DNA of 34,723 nucleotides from Pseudorhodobacter sp. E13 (GTDB lineage Bacteria > Pseudomonadota > Alphaproteobacteria > Rhodobacterales > Rhodobacteraceae): the NCBI RefSeq assembly GCF_003991405.1, contig NZ_RPEN01000137.1:1-34723 (forward strand), given 5' to 3'. A program made the translations under genes and the position numbers. The stretch's first letter is position 1. Each line of letters begins with the position of its first letter. The notes under the pieces are model-generated. The model did not search any database, was not told the DNA's origin, and was given only the letters and a program-made list of their open reading frames with translations. Shown one piece after another: positions 1 to 8,411 of the stretch.

Positions 1-96
1 ACCGACGTGTTCAAGGCCATCGGAGCAATCTGCGACCTATACGATCCTCAAGAATGCTGGAACTACTTCAAGGCGGCCGGATATGTATCAGGTTAA
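1..96 (+). mobile_element. IS630-type transposase, C-terminal end (partial)
   Basis: The first 31 codons form an open frame ending in TAA at 94-96. The ending, with CDLYDPQEC followed by NYFKAAGY, resembles from memory the last residues of IS630-family transposases (pattern DLFxPxECxNYxxxAGY). The gene begins outside the window. Just after the stop, CCGAAATGCTTTAG (99-112) reads on the minus strand as CTAAAGCATTTCGG, similar to the terminal inverted repeats of many rhizobial IS630 elements. The element edge would be the TA at 110-111. Family assignment is by recall, and the element may be complete outside the window. Confidence 0.7.
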
Positions 97-152
97 AACC
101 GAAATGCTTTAGGGCTGATGCCAAGCAAATCCTTGATATAAGCAAAATCCAT
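93..152 (-). pseudogene. 5' stub of a gene cut by the IS630-type element
   Basis: On the minus strand an ATG at 152 sits behind GAAGGG (161-156). It reads MDFAYIKDLLGIS and then runs through the IS end (PKAFRF) to a TAA at 95-93. About 13 codons are native; the rest is IS sequence. The stub lies downstream of the flagellar motor operon in the same orientation, so it is probably the next gene of that operon, disrupted by the insertion. The product is not recognisable from 13 residues. The ribosome site is rather close to the start (3 nt), so this is a candidate only. Confidence 0.35.
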
Positions 153-338
153 CGGCCCTTCACCGATGACCGGTCCGCGCCAGTGGCACGTGCTGGCTAT
201 CTCTCAAACCTTCACTTCGCATCGGCCATAGATCTGCGCGTTCTCCGATCGAAGATGAGCAGACAAAACATTGCAGTTGTGTTGATCGGCAGGGCTTTTA
301 GGGGGCTCCGAACCCTTCGCAAAGCGGACCGCCTTCCA

Positions 339-2513
339 CTATTCCGAAACAAGTTTTTCGAGCAGACTCCTCGCTTTTGCGGTCTCATCCAATAGGTCGC
401 GTGTCGTCGCAAGCGCGCCTTTTGTCGCCGCTGTTCCATCGCTCGCCTCCTCTGGTTGTTTGACGCCCGTGGCGAGAGCGGCGGCTTCTTTCCAAAGGTC
501 ATTCTCATCAATTGCGGCGATTTCGGCCCAAGCGCCTTGGTGGCGCGCGGCCAAGGCAGCTTCGCTCGAAAGGCCAATGTCCTTCAGCATAGCAGCAGCG
601 CCCTTATCCCCCAATTGGGCCAAGGCCTGTGCCCGAAGCCTCTCAGCCGCCTCGGTTTGCAAACCATCAAGACCAGCGATTACGGCGCGCGCATCGTTTT
701 GCTGCAACTCCGCTTCCGCGATCAACAGCCGATCTTCTTCCGACAGAACGCCATTATTGCGACTTGCCGCAGATAGCCAGTGCAATGCATTTTCCGGGAA
801 ACCAAGAGTGATGAGCCGCTTCGCGATGGCACGCCCAACGTCCATCGGGAGGATAGGAACCTCAGCGGGATTCGACAGAACCGCGAAAGCAAGCAATTCG
901 GTATCTGACCCCGTCTCAGAGAGCATCCGCCAAACAGCGGCAGGCGCGATCGCTTTCTCCGCCAGTAGCCCGAATGCAGCCCCGTATCTATTTTGCGACG
1001 CATAGGCACGCGCAAGTGCTTCAACGATGGCGGACTCGTCTGGACCGCCCATCGTTTCAAATAACAAGGCCTCGGCCGTTGTCGCGAGGTCACGTGGAAC
1101 CTCTCGGCCAGTGTCTGTATAAAGAAGGATCGAACTGATCGTTGACGTCAAACCTGCAGGTCCATTGGTGCCGACGATTGGCTTCAGGATCAGTTCGGCT
1201 TTGGCCGTCTCACCGCTCACGCGTTCGATTTCCGCTTCGAGCAAGTCAACCGATGCGCCATGTTCACCGGGCGCACGCAGAATCGCGTCGCGGATCGCGC
1301 GCGCCGTGGCTGCATCATCTTGCTGCAAGAAACGTTCCGCCAAACTCGGCCCAAGATGCCTGCGCAGATGGAGCGGCAAGGCAGAAAAGGCGCGCAACAG
1401 CGCCGGTATCGCGACGGATTTCATTGGCGGCGACTCGCTATTTGCCAGCACAGCCCAAAGGGCAGCGTTAGTGTTGCAGCCTTCCATCTCTGCCAGTGCA
1501 GTGCCGGGTACAGGTTCAAGATCAACAATATGCGCCATGGATTCCAACAACGCTCGATCTGCTGCCGCTATGTCCAGACCATTTAAAAGCAGTCGTGCCT
1601 CAGCCCCAAAACCAAGAAAGAGGTAATAGTGAACCGCACGGATAAGCCTTGCAGGATCAGGCCGATCAAATTCGCCAACGAGACCGGTGGTATAGGAGGC
1701 ATAGTCTGAAATGACCGTAGAGTCGCCACCCCAATTCGCCACCTCCAAATCGGCATCCTGCCAGCAGGCCGCGCCGGCCCCTGTCATCGCGACATTGGCC
1801 TGATCTGTCGCATTTGGGTCTAGCTCTTGCGGATCGCCGATGCGAATATTGCCAAGATTTGCGCCTGCAGGCGTCCGTTTGCCAGGCTCCGTGGTAGGTA
1901 TGGCAACTTCTACAACACCTTTTGAGGCGCCTTTGCTCAGTTGCCACAAAAGATCGTTCCTTAGTCCCTCAAGCCCCGGATCGACCAGAGGTTCCACCTC
2001 TGGCACCTGATTTCCCAAACGCGTTGCCGCCGCAATGGCATCTGACAGATCCTCATTGGTGCTTACCTCTTCGCGTGGTGCCGGGCGCGCAACAGGCGTA
2101 GTTAACGGGGGTAACACCTCGCCTGCGACCGTTTGTTCAAATGACGACCCTTCGGGTGGCTGACCATCCTTGATATCAATGACCAGTATGCCAGCGCGCA
2201 GTTCAAAGGGCATGGCATAACAAGGACACGCGATGTCAAACAGGAGCAAAGCATTGGCATCATCCCAAACGATGGATTTCAGTCGGTCCGTCGAAATGCG
2301 ACGATACACGGCAGACAGATCGTATTGTGGGGTCGCGCCTTTGACGATCAGACCATACCCCGCCGCAGTTCGCACAAGCGACCAATCCGGCTGCGTTGGA
2401 AAAGTGAACACCAAACGAGTGAATGCCTCATGATCGCCGGTAGAGACAGACACAGGTTGGGCTTTAGCGGCAACTGCAAAATTTAACAGCAACAGAAATA
2501 GCAGCGTCCTCAT
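339..2513 (-). CDS. Secreted hypothetical protein of the flagellar motor operon
   Basis: This 724-residue protein has a clear N-terminal signal peptide (residues 1 to about 18, ending AKA before QP). A roughly 110-residue beta-rich stretch follows (LVFTFPTQPDWSL, GLIVKGA, GILVIDI) that resembles an AMIN-like periplasmic fold. After a proline-rich linker (about 130-150) comes a long alanine/leucine-rich helical half reminiscent of TPR/solenoid repeats. The start ATG overlaps the motA stop by 4 bp (2510-2513), so it is translationally coupled to motA. I infer a periplasmic or cell-wall-associated role linked to the flagellar motor. No enzymatic motif is visible and I do not recognise a named family. 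Codon use appears less GC-rich than in genes further right in the window. Confidence 0.8.
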   Translation of the reverse strand: MRTLLFLLLLNFAVAAKAQPVSVSTGDHEAFTRLVFTFPTQPDWSLVRTAAGYGLIVKGATPQYDLSAVYRRISTDRLKSIVWDDANALLLFDIACPCYAMPFELRAGILVIDIKDGQPPEGSSFEQTVAGEVLPPLTTPVARPAPREEVSTNEDLSDAIAAATRLGNQVPEVEPLVDPGLEGLRNDLLWQLSKGASKGVVEVAIPTTEPGKRTPAGANLGNIRIGDPQELDPNATDQANVAMTGAGAACWQDADLEVANWGGDSTVISDYASYTTGLVGEFDRPDPARLIRAVHYYLFLGFGAEARLLLNGLDIAAADRALLESMAHIVDLEPVPGTALAEMEGCNTNAALWAVLANSESPPMKSVAIPALLRAFSALPLHLRRHLGPSLAERFLQQDDAATARAIRDAILRAPGEHGASVDLLEAEIERVSGETAKAELILKPIVGTNGPAGLTSTISSILLYTDTGREVPRDLATTAEALLFETMGGPDESAIVEALARAYASQNRYGAAFGLLAEKAIAPAAVWRMLSETGSDTELLAFAVLSNPAEVPILPMDVGRAIAKRLITLGFPENALHWLSAASRNNGVLSEEDRLLIAEAELQQNDARAVIAGLDGLQTEAAERLRAQALAQLGDKGAAAMLKDIGLSSEAALAARHQGAWAEIAAIDENDLWKEAAALATGVKQPEEASDGTAATKGALATTRDLLDETAKARSLLEKLVSE

Positions 2514-3379
2514 GCGGCCTCCTGTTTCAGGGCGCGCAAAGCCTCTTCCAGGTCCGCGAATGTCGGGCGCACATGATGCGGCGTGTTCTGGCGCCCAACC
2601 TCAATGCAGATATTCGCGGGATGATTGTGAAGATTCGCGATCAGAACTTCTCGGATCAAGAGATAGAAATGATTGTCCTCTTCTGTAACGGCTTTGACGC
2701 GCGTTGCGAAAGGGCCAACAAGACCATAGGCCAGAAACACGCCGAGAAAGGTGCCCACTAGCGCGCCACCGATCATTTTTCCCAGTATTTCGGGCGGTTG
2801 ATCCAAAGCCCCCATGGTTTTGATAATCCCCAGAACAGCCGCAACAATACCCAGCGCGGGCAGCGCGTCCGCAACGCTTTGCAGCGCATGGCTGGAATGC
2901 ATGGCATGATGCTGCGTGGTCTCCATCCGCTTGTCCAACACCTCCTCGACCTGATGCGGATCATCGTAATTCATCGAAGCCGCGCGCAGCGTGTCGCAGA
3001 TCAACTCAACTGATTCATGGTCGTGTTGAATTCTGGGATAGCGTTGAAAAATCGCAGAGTCGGAAGGGTTCTCAATATGCTCTTCCAAGGCAACCGGATT
3101 GGATTTGGCGATGCGAATCAACTCAAACAACAAGCACAACAGATCGCGGTAATCGGCGGGCTTCCATTTCGGGCCCTTGAAAACCTTACCCACATCTTTC
3201 GCGGTTTTCTTCACCGCCGCGAAGTCATTGGACACAAAGAAAGTGCCGAGGGCAGCCCCGCCGATCATGATCATTTCAAACGGCATCGCTTTGAGAATGA
3301 TCCCAAGCTTGCCGCCTGCCAGCATGAACCCACCAAAAACCATCACGAAGATGACGACGATACCGATGATGCCGAACAT
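2510..3379 (-). CDS. motA: Flagellar motor stator protein MotA
   Basis: MotA forms, with MotB, the proton-conducting stator in the inner membrane that drives flagellar rotation. The 289-residue length is normal. The first 35 residues are a hydrophobic TM pair start (MFGIIGIVVIFVMVFGGFML), followed by EMIMIGGAALGTF. A large cytoplasmic loop (about 60-165) contains the charged torque-generating part (ELIRIAK, HHAMHSSHALQSVADALPALGI). Two more TM helices (about 170-225) include GIVAAVLGIIKTMG and GGALVGTFLGVFLAYG. The start follows AGGAG with 6 nt spacing. No motB is present in the window, so it must be elsewhere or beyond the left IS. The gene lies in the operon fliL-orf-motE-like-motA-orf724. 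Confidence 0.95.
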   Translation of the reverse strand: MFGIIGIVVIFVMVFGGFMLAGGKLGIILKAMPFEMIMIGGAALGTFFVSNDFAAVKKTAKDVGKVFKGPKWKPADYRDLLCLLFELIRIAKSNPVALEEHIENPSDSAIFQRYPRIQHDHESVELICDTLRAASMNYDDPHQVEEVLDKRMETTQHHAMHSSHALQSVADALPALGIVAAVLGIIKTMGALDQPPEILGKMIGGALVGTFLGVFLAYGLVGPFATRVKAVTEEDNHFYLLIREVLIANLHNHPANICIEVGRQNTPHHVRPTFADLEEALRALKQEAA

Positions 3380-3446
3380 TGGGCGCTCCTGCTCTGTCCT
3401 GTTTCTGCCACGCTGCCACAGGCAGATTAAGAAAGTCTGTTACTGA

Positions 3447-4043
3447 TCAGTTTTTCGGAACATTTGCGTTCCGCCCGGCCAACAGCGCGCTGACGGCATA
3501 GGCGCTTTCCGGGGTCATCCCTGACAGAATCGCCGCTGCGGAATCGGGACGCATACGACCCAAGAACCCAGATGCGAATTCCGGTGCCATCGTCGAAAAA
3601 AGCGCGGCGGCATCTTTTGGCTTCATGGTCTGATACACTTCGGTCAGTCGGGTCAGATCGGCCTCGGCGGCCCCATCCGCCCGGGCCAAGGTTTCATTCA
3701 GCGATGCCTCAGCCTCGGCCAGTTTTGCCAAGCGAATTTCGATTGCCTGATCTGCCAGCGCCAAAGCGGCGAGCCGATCTTTCAAAGCCACCTCTTGCGC
3801 CTTAAGCTTTGCCTCCCGTTCGGACAGCGCTTCAGCCAAAGCGAGGGGCGGGAGCGGGCAGTCCAGCGCCGCAGCGGGTGCGTCAGAATCTTCTTTTTCA
3901 CCCAGAGAATCGGTTAGGGCCATTGCGACCCCGATACCGTCACCGAGGCGCAACGCACCAGAAGCGGCTAAAAGAAGTGCGAGGATGACCAAAGCCCCGC
4001 GTCCCCCTTTACGCCGTGGGGCAGGTTTTGTGGCTTTGCTCAT
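3447..4043 (-). CDS. MotE-like flagellar chaperone / MgtE N-domain-like protein
   Basis: This 198-residue protein has a basic N-terminus, one TM helix (about 17-32), a long coiled-coil region (about 70-140, EALSEREAKLKAQEVALKDR onward) and a C-terminal domain. That domain reads VYQTMKPKDAAALFSTM and continues through FLGRMRPDSAAAILSGM, resembling the MgtE intracellular N domain. This architecture matches MotE, a periplasmic/membrane chaperone for the motility protein MotC described in rhizobia. Start and upstream stop share ATGA (4040-4043). A 67-nt gap separates it from motA. The assignment rests on architecture and neighbours. Confidence 0.75.
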   Translation of the reverse strand: MSKATKPAPRRKGGRGALVILALLLAASGALRLGDGIGVAMALTDSLGEKEDSDAPAAALDCPLPPLALAEALSEREAKLKAQEVALKDRLAALALADQAIEIRLAKLAEAEASLNETLARADGAAEADLTRLTEVYQTMKPKDAAALFSTMAPEFASGFLGRMRPDSAAAILSGMTPESAYAVSALLAGRNANVPKN

Positions 4044-4444
4044 TCGGCTGCCTCCAACGCATCCTGTGCGGGGCGTCGCCGAACGAACCGCAACCGTTTC
4101 TCTGGCTCCTCCTCGCTTACCGCAGAGGCGCGTGCGGGCGGGCCAGCAGGCTTTTGTTCCGCAGGAAGGTCATGCATAGAGGCCAAAAGCAGCTCTAGCC
4201 GGGTTGCGACCGCTTCGCCTCGGTCGGTAATCGCCTCAAGGGTTTGAACCTGATTGTCGGCGGCCCCCCGCGCCGTTTCCAACGCCTTGGTCATGTCGTC
4301 GACCTGCGCTGACAACACGGCAATCGCGCCGCCCATGCCTGTTTCAAGCGTTTGCAGCCGCTTTAGTCGCTGGGCCAAAATATAGCAGTAGACTGCCGCC
4401 CCGAATGCGCCCGCCGCCAACAAGATATCCGCAATGAGTTGCAT
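4040..4444 (-). CDS. Small membrane-anchored protein between fliL and the MotE-like gene
   Basis: The 134-residue protein starts with a TM helix (about 5-26, LIADILLAAGAFGAAVYCYI). A coiled-coil region (about 28-95, with AVLSAQVDDMTKALETAR) and a charged tail rich in P, E and R follow. The start ATG lies behind GGGGG with 7 nt spacing, 13 nt after the fliL stop, and the stop overlaps the next start by 4 bp, so it is a bona fide operon member. Related unnamed proteins sit next to fliL in other Rhodobacteraceae as far as I recall. A structural or assembly role at the motor is inference only. Confidence 0.75.
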   Translation of the reverse strand: MQLIADILLAAGAFGAAVYCYILAQRLKRLQTLETGMGGAIAVLSAQVDDMTKALETARGAADNQVQTLEAITDRGEAVATRLELLLASMHDLPAEQKPAGPPARASAVSEEEPEKRLRFVRRRPAQDALEAAE

Positions 4445-4457
4445 CTAGCTACCCCCT

Positions 4458-4940
4458 TCAATTCAAAACAAATTCTGTGATCAACAAATCGCGCACCCGG
4501 CCATCGCCAGTGACGATTTGAATCCGGCGCAGCAGATGGGCGCGAATCCGCACCAAGGCTGCCGGATCTTCCAATTGCCCCACGTCGATTGCGCGCAAAT
4601 AGCCGTTCAGCACATCAAGGATGCGCGGCAACAGCATTGTGACATCCGCGCTGGCGGCTTTGGTCACCTCCAGTTGCGAAGTGAATCGCAAATGCCGCGT
4701 CTTGCTGCCCGCGCCGAGGGAAATCACGATCGGATCGACCGGCACAAAGGAAATATCCGGCAAGGGGCCGGGCGCCGCTTCTTCGGCATGCTCCTGTGAC
4801 GGGGCAAGAATCATGCCGGACCAGGTGGCATAGAACCCACCCGCCCCCAACAGCACCGCAAGAACCAACCCGATCAGGAGTGGCAACTTGGATTTTTTCT
4901 TCGGTTCGCCCTCTTCAATGGGCTCTTCAGGCTCTGCCAT
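4458..4940 (-). CDS. fliL: Flagellar basal body-associated protein FliL
   Basis: FliL is an inner-membrane protein that surrounds or supports the stator and tunes torque. The 160-residue product has an acidic cytoplasmic N-terminus (EEPIEEGEPKKKSK), a single TM helix (about 20-45) and a periplasmic domain with the typical FVPVDPIVISLG and LRFTSQLEV strands. It ends in the RDLLITEFVLN tail characteristic of FliL. The start follows GGAG. It is first in the minus-strand motor operon and divergent from fliF, sharing a 123-bp promoter region that holds a CtrA-like box. Confidence 0.93.
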   Translation of the reverse strand: MAEPEEPIEEGEPKKKSKLPLLIGLVLAVLLGAGGFYATWSGMILAPSQEHAEEAAPGPLPDISFVPVDPIVISLGAGSKTRHLRFTSQLEVTKAASADVTMLLPRILDVLNGYLRAIDVGQLEDPAALVRIRAHLLRRIQIVTGDGRVRDLLITEFVLN

Positions 4941-4988
4941 CTTGGTCTCCGCCTCTTGCTGACTTTTTTATCTATAAGCCGAAGGTCA

Positions 4989-5003
4989 CTAACCGATTGT
5001 TAA
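4989..5003. promoter_or_regulatory. CtrA-like box between fliL and fliF
   Basis: CTAACCGATTGTTAA matches the CtrA consensus TTAA-N7-TTAA with one mismatch in the first half. It lies in the 123-bp gap between the divergent flagellar operons (starts at 4940 and 5064). CtrA is the known activator of flagellar genes in many alphaproteobacteria. The match is seen directly; regulation is inferred. Confidence 0.5.
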
Positions 5004-5063
5004 GGCCAATCCGCGAAACCTAAGGGCGAGTGGGGCAGAAGCCCCGAAAAGGAAAGAACGCCC

Positions 5064-6671
5064 GTGCAAAACCTGATTTCGCTTTGGTCTTCCCTCAACA
5101 TGCGCCGCCGGATCGTCATCGTTGGCGCGACGATTGCCATGTTTCTGGCTGTTTTCGGCCTGTCTCGTATGGCTGCGACGCCCGGGATGGCGCTTCTCTA
5201 CGCCGGGCTGGACAATAGCGCCGCGGGAGAGGTGATCCGCGCGCTGGACCAACGTGGGGTGGCCTATCAGGTCGTCGGTGACACGATTCGCGTTGATGCC
5301 AGTCAGCGGGATTCGTTGCGCATGACCCTTGCCACAGAAGGCCTGCCCGCAACGGGCGCCGCCGGGTATGAGCTGCTGGACGGGCTTTCGGGCTTTGGCA
5401 CAACATCGCAGATGTTCGACGCGGCCTACTGGCGGGCCAAGGAAGGGGAACTTGCGCGCACGATCGTGGCGGCTCCGGCCATCCGCGCGGCGCGGGTTCA
5501 TATTGCACAGGCTCCGTCCCAACCCTTTCAGCGCGATCAACGCCCGACAGCCAGCGTGACCGTTACATCAGCGACCGGCACCTTGGCGGCCGCACAGGCG
5601 AATGCGGTGCGCCATCTGGTTGCGGCCGCCGTCGCGGGTATGCAACCCGCTGATGTATCGGTGATCGACAGTGTGGCCGGGCTTCTGCCGTCCGAATCTG
5701 ATCCTGGCATGCAGGGCGCAGACGGCAATGATCGCGCGACAGAGCTGAAGCGCAATATTGAGCGGCTTTTGACGGCCCGTGTCGGCCCCGGAAAAGCGAT
5801 TGTCGAGGTTTCGGTGGAGGTCGAAACCGACCGCGAACAGATCACCGAACGCAGATTCGACCCGCAGGGCCGCGTTGCGATTTCCTCTGACACGGAGGAG
5901 CGCAGCAATTCTGCAACGCAGCCCGCAGGTGATGTGACGGTGGCGTCCAATCTTCCCGATGGCGATGCCGGCGCGGGTGGGGAAGGCAAAAGCAACTCTA
6001 CTGAAACGCGCGAACGGGTGAATTACGAGGTTTCGGAAACCCAGCGCGAGATCGTGAAATCACCAGGCGCGCTGCGGCGGGTGTCTGTCGCCGTTCTGGT
6101 TGACGGCGAAGAGGTCAAGAACGCCGATGGCACTGTCACATGGCAAGCAAGAAGCGACGAAGAGCTTGGTATTCTGAGAGAGCTTGTCACCTCCGCCGCT
6201 GGTTTGAACGAAGAGCGGGGCGATGTTCTGGTGCTCAAATCGCTTGCGTTTGATCCCATTCCCGAAACCGGCAGTTTCGCCGAGGCAAGCCTGCTCTCAA
6301 CCTTGGGGCCACTCGATCTGATGTCGCTTATACAGGCTGCTGTGCTGGCCTTGGTGGCGCTGGTTCTCGGGCTGTTTGTGTTGCGCCCGCTTCTGATGTC
6401 CAAGTCCATCGCCGCCGAACCCTCGGCGCTGGCCTTGCCTCCTGCCAACCCTTCGCCCGCGCGGGAGGCCGGATCGGTCCAGCGGGTGCTGACGGGTGAG
6501 ATTGACGACAATGATCTGCCCGACCTCCCTGTCGTGTCTTTCGATGACGACGACCAAACTGAGAAGAACGACCCCATGGCCCGTTTGCGCCGGTTGATCG
6601 ACGAGCGCCAAAGCGAAACGGTCGAGATTCTGCGCGGCTGGATGGAGACGGATGAGGAGGAGCAAGCCTGA
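5064..6671 (+). CDS. fliF: Flagellar MS-ring protein FliF
   Basis: FliF builds the MS ring in the inner membrane, the base of the flagellar rod and export apparatus. The protein has 535 residues. A first TM helix lies at about 15-37 (IVIVGATIAMFLAVFGL), then the secretin-like ring-building domains with the typical LLYAGLD, GFGTTSQMFDAAYWRAKEGE and ARVHIAQ motifs. A second TM helix lies at about 415-440 (LIQAAVLALVALVLGLFVL). The C-terminus is an acidic FliG-binding tail (DPMARLRRLIDERQSETVEI). The start is GTG at 5064 behind AAAGGAAAG. The stop overlaps the fliH start by one base. It is first gene of the plus-strand operon. Confidence 0.96.
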   Translation: MQNLISLWSSLNMRRRIVIVGATIAMFLAVFGLSRMAATPGMALLYAGLDNSAAGEVIRALDQRGVAYQVVGDTIRVDASQRDSLRMTLATEGLPATGAAGYELLDGLSGFGTTSQMFDAAYWRAKEGELARTIVAAPAIRAARVHIAQAPSQPFQRDQRPTASVTVTSATGTLAAAQANAVRHLVAAAVAGMQPADVSVIDSVAGLLPSESDPGMQGADGNDRATELKRNIERLLTARVGPGKAIVEVSVEVETDREQITERRFDPQGRVAISSDTEERSNSATQPAGDVTVASNLPDGDAGAGGEGKSNSTETRERVNYEVSETQREIVKSPGALRRVSVAVLVDGEEVKNADGTVTWQARSDEELGILRELVTSAAGLNEERGDVLVLKSLAFDPIPETGSFAEASLLSTLGPLDLMSLIQAAVLALVALVLGLFVLRPLLMSKSIAAEPSALALPPANPSPAREAGSVQRVLTGEIDDNDLPDLPVVSFDDDDQTEKNDPMARLRRLIDERQSETVEILRGWMETDEEEQA

Positions 6672-7267
6672 TGCCCCCATTGCGTCTTGAAGTGTTTGAG
6701 GAAACCACCCAGCCCAAGGCGGATACGGTGGTCACCGATCTGAGCGCGCTAGAAGAAGCGCGGCTTGCCTCTTATGAGCAAGGCTATTCCGCCGGGTGGG
6801 AAGATGCGACCTCGGCTCAGAAGGATGAAAAGGCCCTGCTGGCTGCGGAATTGTCGCGCAATCTGCAAGCTCTGTCTTTCACCTATCACGAAGCAAGGGT
6901 GCATGTGTTGCGGGCACTGGAACCGTTGTTGATTGGGATGGTCGACCAGATCCTTCCACAGATAGCGCGTGACACGCTTGGCCCGACGGTTCTCAAGGCG
7001 CTGACCCCTTTGGCCGAAGAAATGGCGGAGACGCCGATCAAACTCTTGTTCAACCCGGTCGCCCGCCCGGCACTCGAAACCATGCTGCTGTCGCTGAAGG
7101 GGCCTCCGCTTGAATTGATCGAAGAACCAACCCTAGGCGAAGCGCAGGTCTATCTGCGGCTTGGCGAAAGTGAGGTTCGCGTCGATCTCGAAGGCGCCAT
7201 CACCGAGATCAGGACTGCATTGACGGATTTTCTAACCCTTTCCACAAAGGATTTGACCCATGGATGA
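6671..7267 (+). CDS. fliH: Flagellar assembly protein FliH-like
   Basis: FliH regulates the export ATPase FliI and links it to the C-ring. The 198-residue product has an acidic helical N-terminus containing YEQGYSAGWEDA, the GxxxG-like helix start typical of FliH. A helical stretch (about 60-110, ending MVDQILPQIARDTLG) and an alpha/beta C-terminal part (about 115-195) follow. Sequence identity to enteric FliH is low, so the call depends strongly on its place between fliF and fliN. The ATG overlaps the fliF stop by 1 bp and the end overlaps fliN by 8 bp. No fliG or fliI is present in this operon. Confidence 0.75.
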   Translation: MPPLRLEVFEETTQPKADTVVTDLSALEEARLASYEQGYSAGWEDATSAQKDEKALLAAELSRNLQALSFTYHEARVHVLRALEPLLIGMVDQILPQIARDTLGPTVLKALTPLAEEMAETPIKLLFNPVARPALETMLLSLKGPPLELIEEPTLGEAQVYLRLGESEVRVDLEGAITEIRTALTDFLTLSTKDLTHG

Positions 7268-7529
7268 CCCTGCTGCCCAAAACCCCTTCAGCCAGGTTCC
7301 GATTGAAATCACCATCTCGGTGGGCCGGGCGCGGCCTCAGGTGCGCGATTTGTTGAAGCTGGAACGCGACGCTGTCTTGACCTTGGACCGGCGCGTCGAT
7401 GACCCGGTGGAACTGTGGGTCGGCGACCGCATGATCGCACGCGGCGAGTTGGAAGAGCTGGAGGGGGAGCACGCCGGGCAATTGGCCGTGCGCCTGACAG
7501 AGGTCGTCAACCTGCGGGGCGGCCTGTGA
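7260..7529 (+). CDS. fliN: Flagellar C-ring switch protein FliN
   Basis: FliN forms the lower C-ring with FliM and takes part in switching and export. The 89-residue protein is essentially one SpoA/SMOA domain: ITISVGRARPQVRDLLKLE, DDPVELWVGDRMIARGELEE and a closing AVRLTEVVNLRGGL. All are classic FliN/HrcQ features. It is short but complete for the family's minimal form. It overlaps fliH by 8 bp, and its stop overlaps the GTG start of fliP. Confidence 0.92.
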   Translation: MDDPAAQNPFSQVPIEITISVGRARPQVRDLLKLERDAVLTLDRRVDDPVELWVGDRMIARGELEELEGEHAGQLAVRLTEVVNLRGGL

Positions 7530-8248
7530 GAAACGGCGCTGTTGTTGGCTGTCTAGTCGCGATGCTTCTTGCCTCGCCTGCTTTTGCACAGCAAATGACG
7601 ATAGATTTCGGGGATGGAGCATCCTTTTCGGGCCGCGCGGTTCAATTGCTGGCGCTGGTCACCGTGCTAAGCCTTGTTCCCGGCCTTGCCATCATGGTGA
7701 CCTGTTTTCCCTTTATCGTCACCGTCCTGTCGATTTTGCGGCAGGCCATCGGGCTACAGCAATCGCCCCCCAATATGTTGATTGTCAGCTTGGCGCTGTT
7801 CCTGACCTGGTATGTCATGGACCCGGTTTTCACCGAAGCTTGGCTGAAAGGGATCGAACCGCTCAGCACGAATTCGCTGGGGTTTGAGGAGGCATTTACC
7901 GCGACCATGGCCCCGTTTCGGGTCTTCATGGTGGCCCGGCTGGAACCAGACACCTTCGCCGCGATGCAAGCCCTGCGCCCCGGTGAAATCGGGCCGCCCG
8001 GCGATGCCCCCCTGTCTTTGCTGGTGCCTTCTTTCCTGCTGTCTGAAATCCAGAAAGCCTTTGAGATCGGGTTTCTGATCTATTTGCCGTTTCTGATCAT
8101 TGATCTTGTGGTCGCTGCTGTGTTGATGTCGATGGGGATGATGATGGTGCCCCCGGCCGTTGTCTCCATGCCCTTCAAACTAGCGTTTTTCGTGGTGGCA
8201 GATGGTTGGGCACTTGTTTCTGCGGCCTTGGTGCGAAGCTATTTTTGA
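7526..8248 (+). CDS. fliP: Flagellar type III export protein FliP
   Basis: FliP is a core subunit of the export gate of the flagellar type III secretion system. Starting at the GTG at 7526, which overlaps the fliN stop, gives 240 residues with a cleavable signal peptide (AMLLASPAFAQQ), as usual for FliP. The frame is open further upstream to 7415, but that stretch is fliN in another frame. Conserved parts visible are the hydrophobic helix VLSLVPGLAIMVTCFPFIV, the sequence LRQAIGLQQSPPNMLIVSLA, FLLSEIQKAFEIGFLIYLPF, and the MGMMMVPPAVVSMPFKLAFF C-terminal helices. It is last in the operon; fliQ, fliR and flhB do not follow. Confidence 0.95.
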   Translation: MRNGAVVGCLVAMLLASPAFAQQMTIDFGDGASFSGRAVQLLALVTVLSLVPGLAIMVTCFPFIVTVLSILRQAIGLQQSPPNMLIVSLALFLTWYVMDPVFTEAWLKGIEPLSTNSLGFEEAFTATMAPFRVFMVARLEPDTFAAMQALRPGEIGPPGDAPLSLLVPSFLLSEIQKAFEIGFLIYLPFLIIDLVVAAVLMSMGMMMVPPAVVSMPFKLAFFVVADGWALVSAALVRSYF

Positions 8249-8411
8249 TGCCTTGGCCTGTGCTAAACCAAGGGCTGGAACCGCATTTTCTTGCCCCGCC
8301 TCACAACAGCACCTCGGCTTAACCGCTTGCTGACAGCGCGCTGCTTGTGCCAAGATCGCGCCATCAACCAAGCCCCTTGGCGTCCCGTTTCCCGCCCTCA
8401 ACAGGTTTTTC

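Noticed and set aside
187-200. TGGCACGTGCTGGCTA as a sigma-54 promoter
   Set aside because: The -24 half fits, but the -12 half (GGCT instead of TTGC) does not, and no plus-strand gene follows.
8251-8273. CCTTGG/CCAAGG repeat after fliP as a terminator
   Set aside because: It has only a 6-bp stem, an 11-nt loop and no T-tract.
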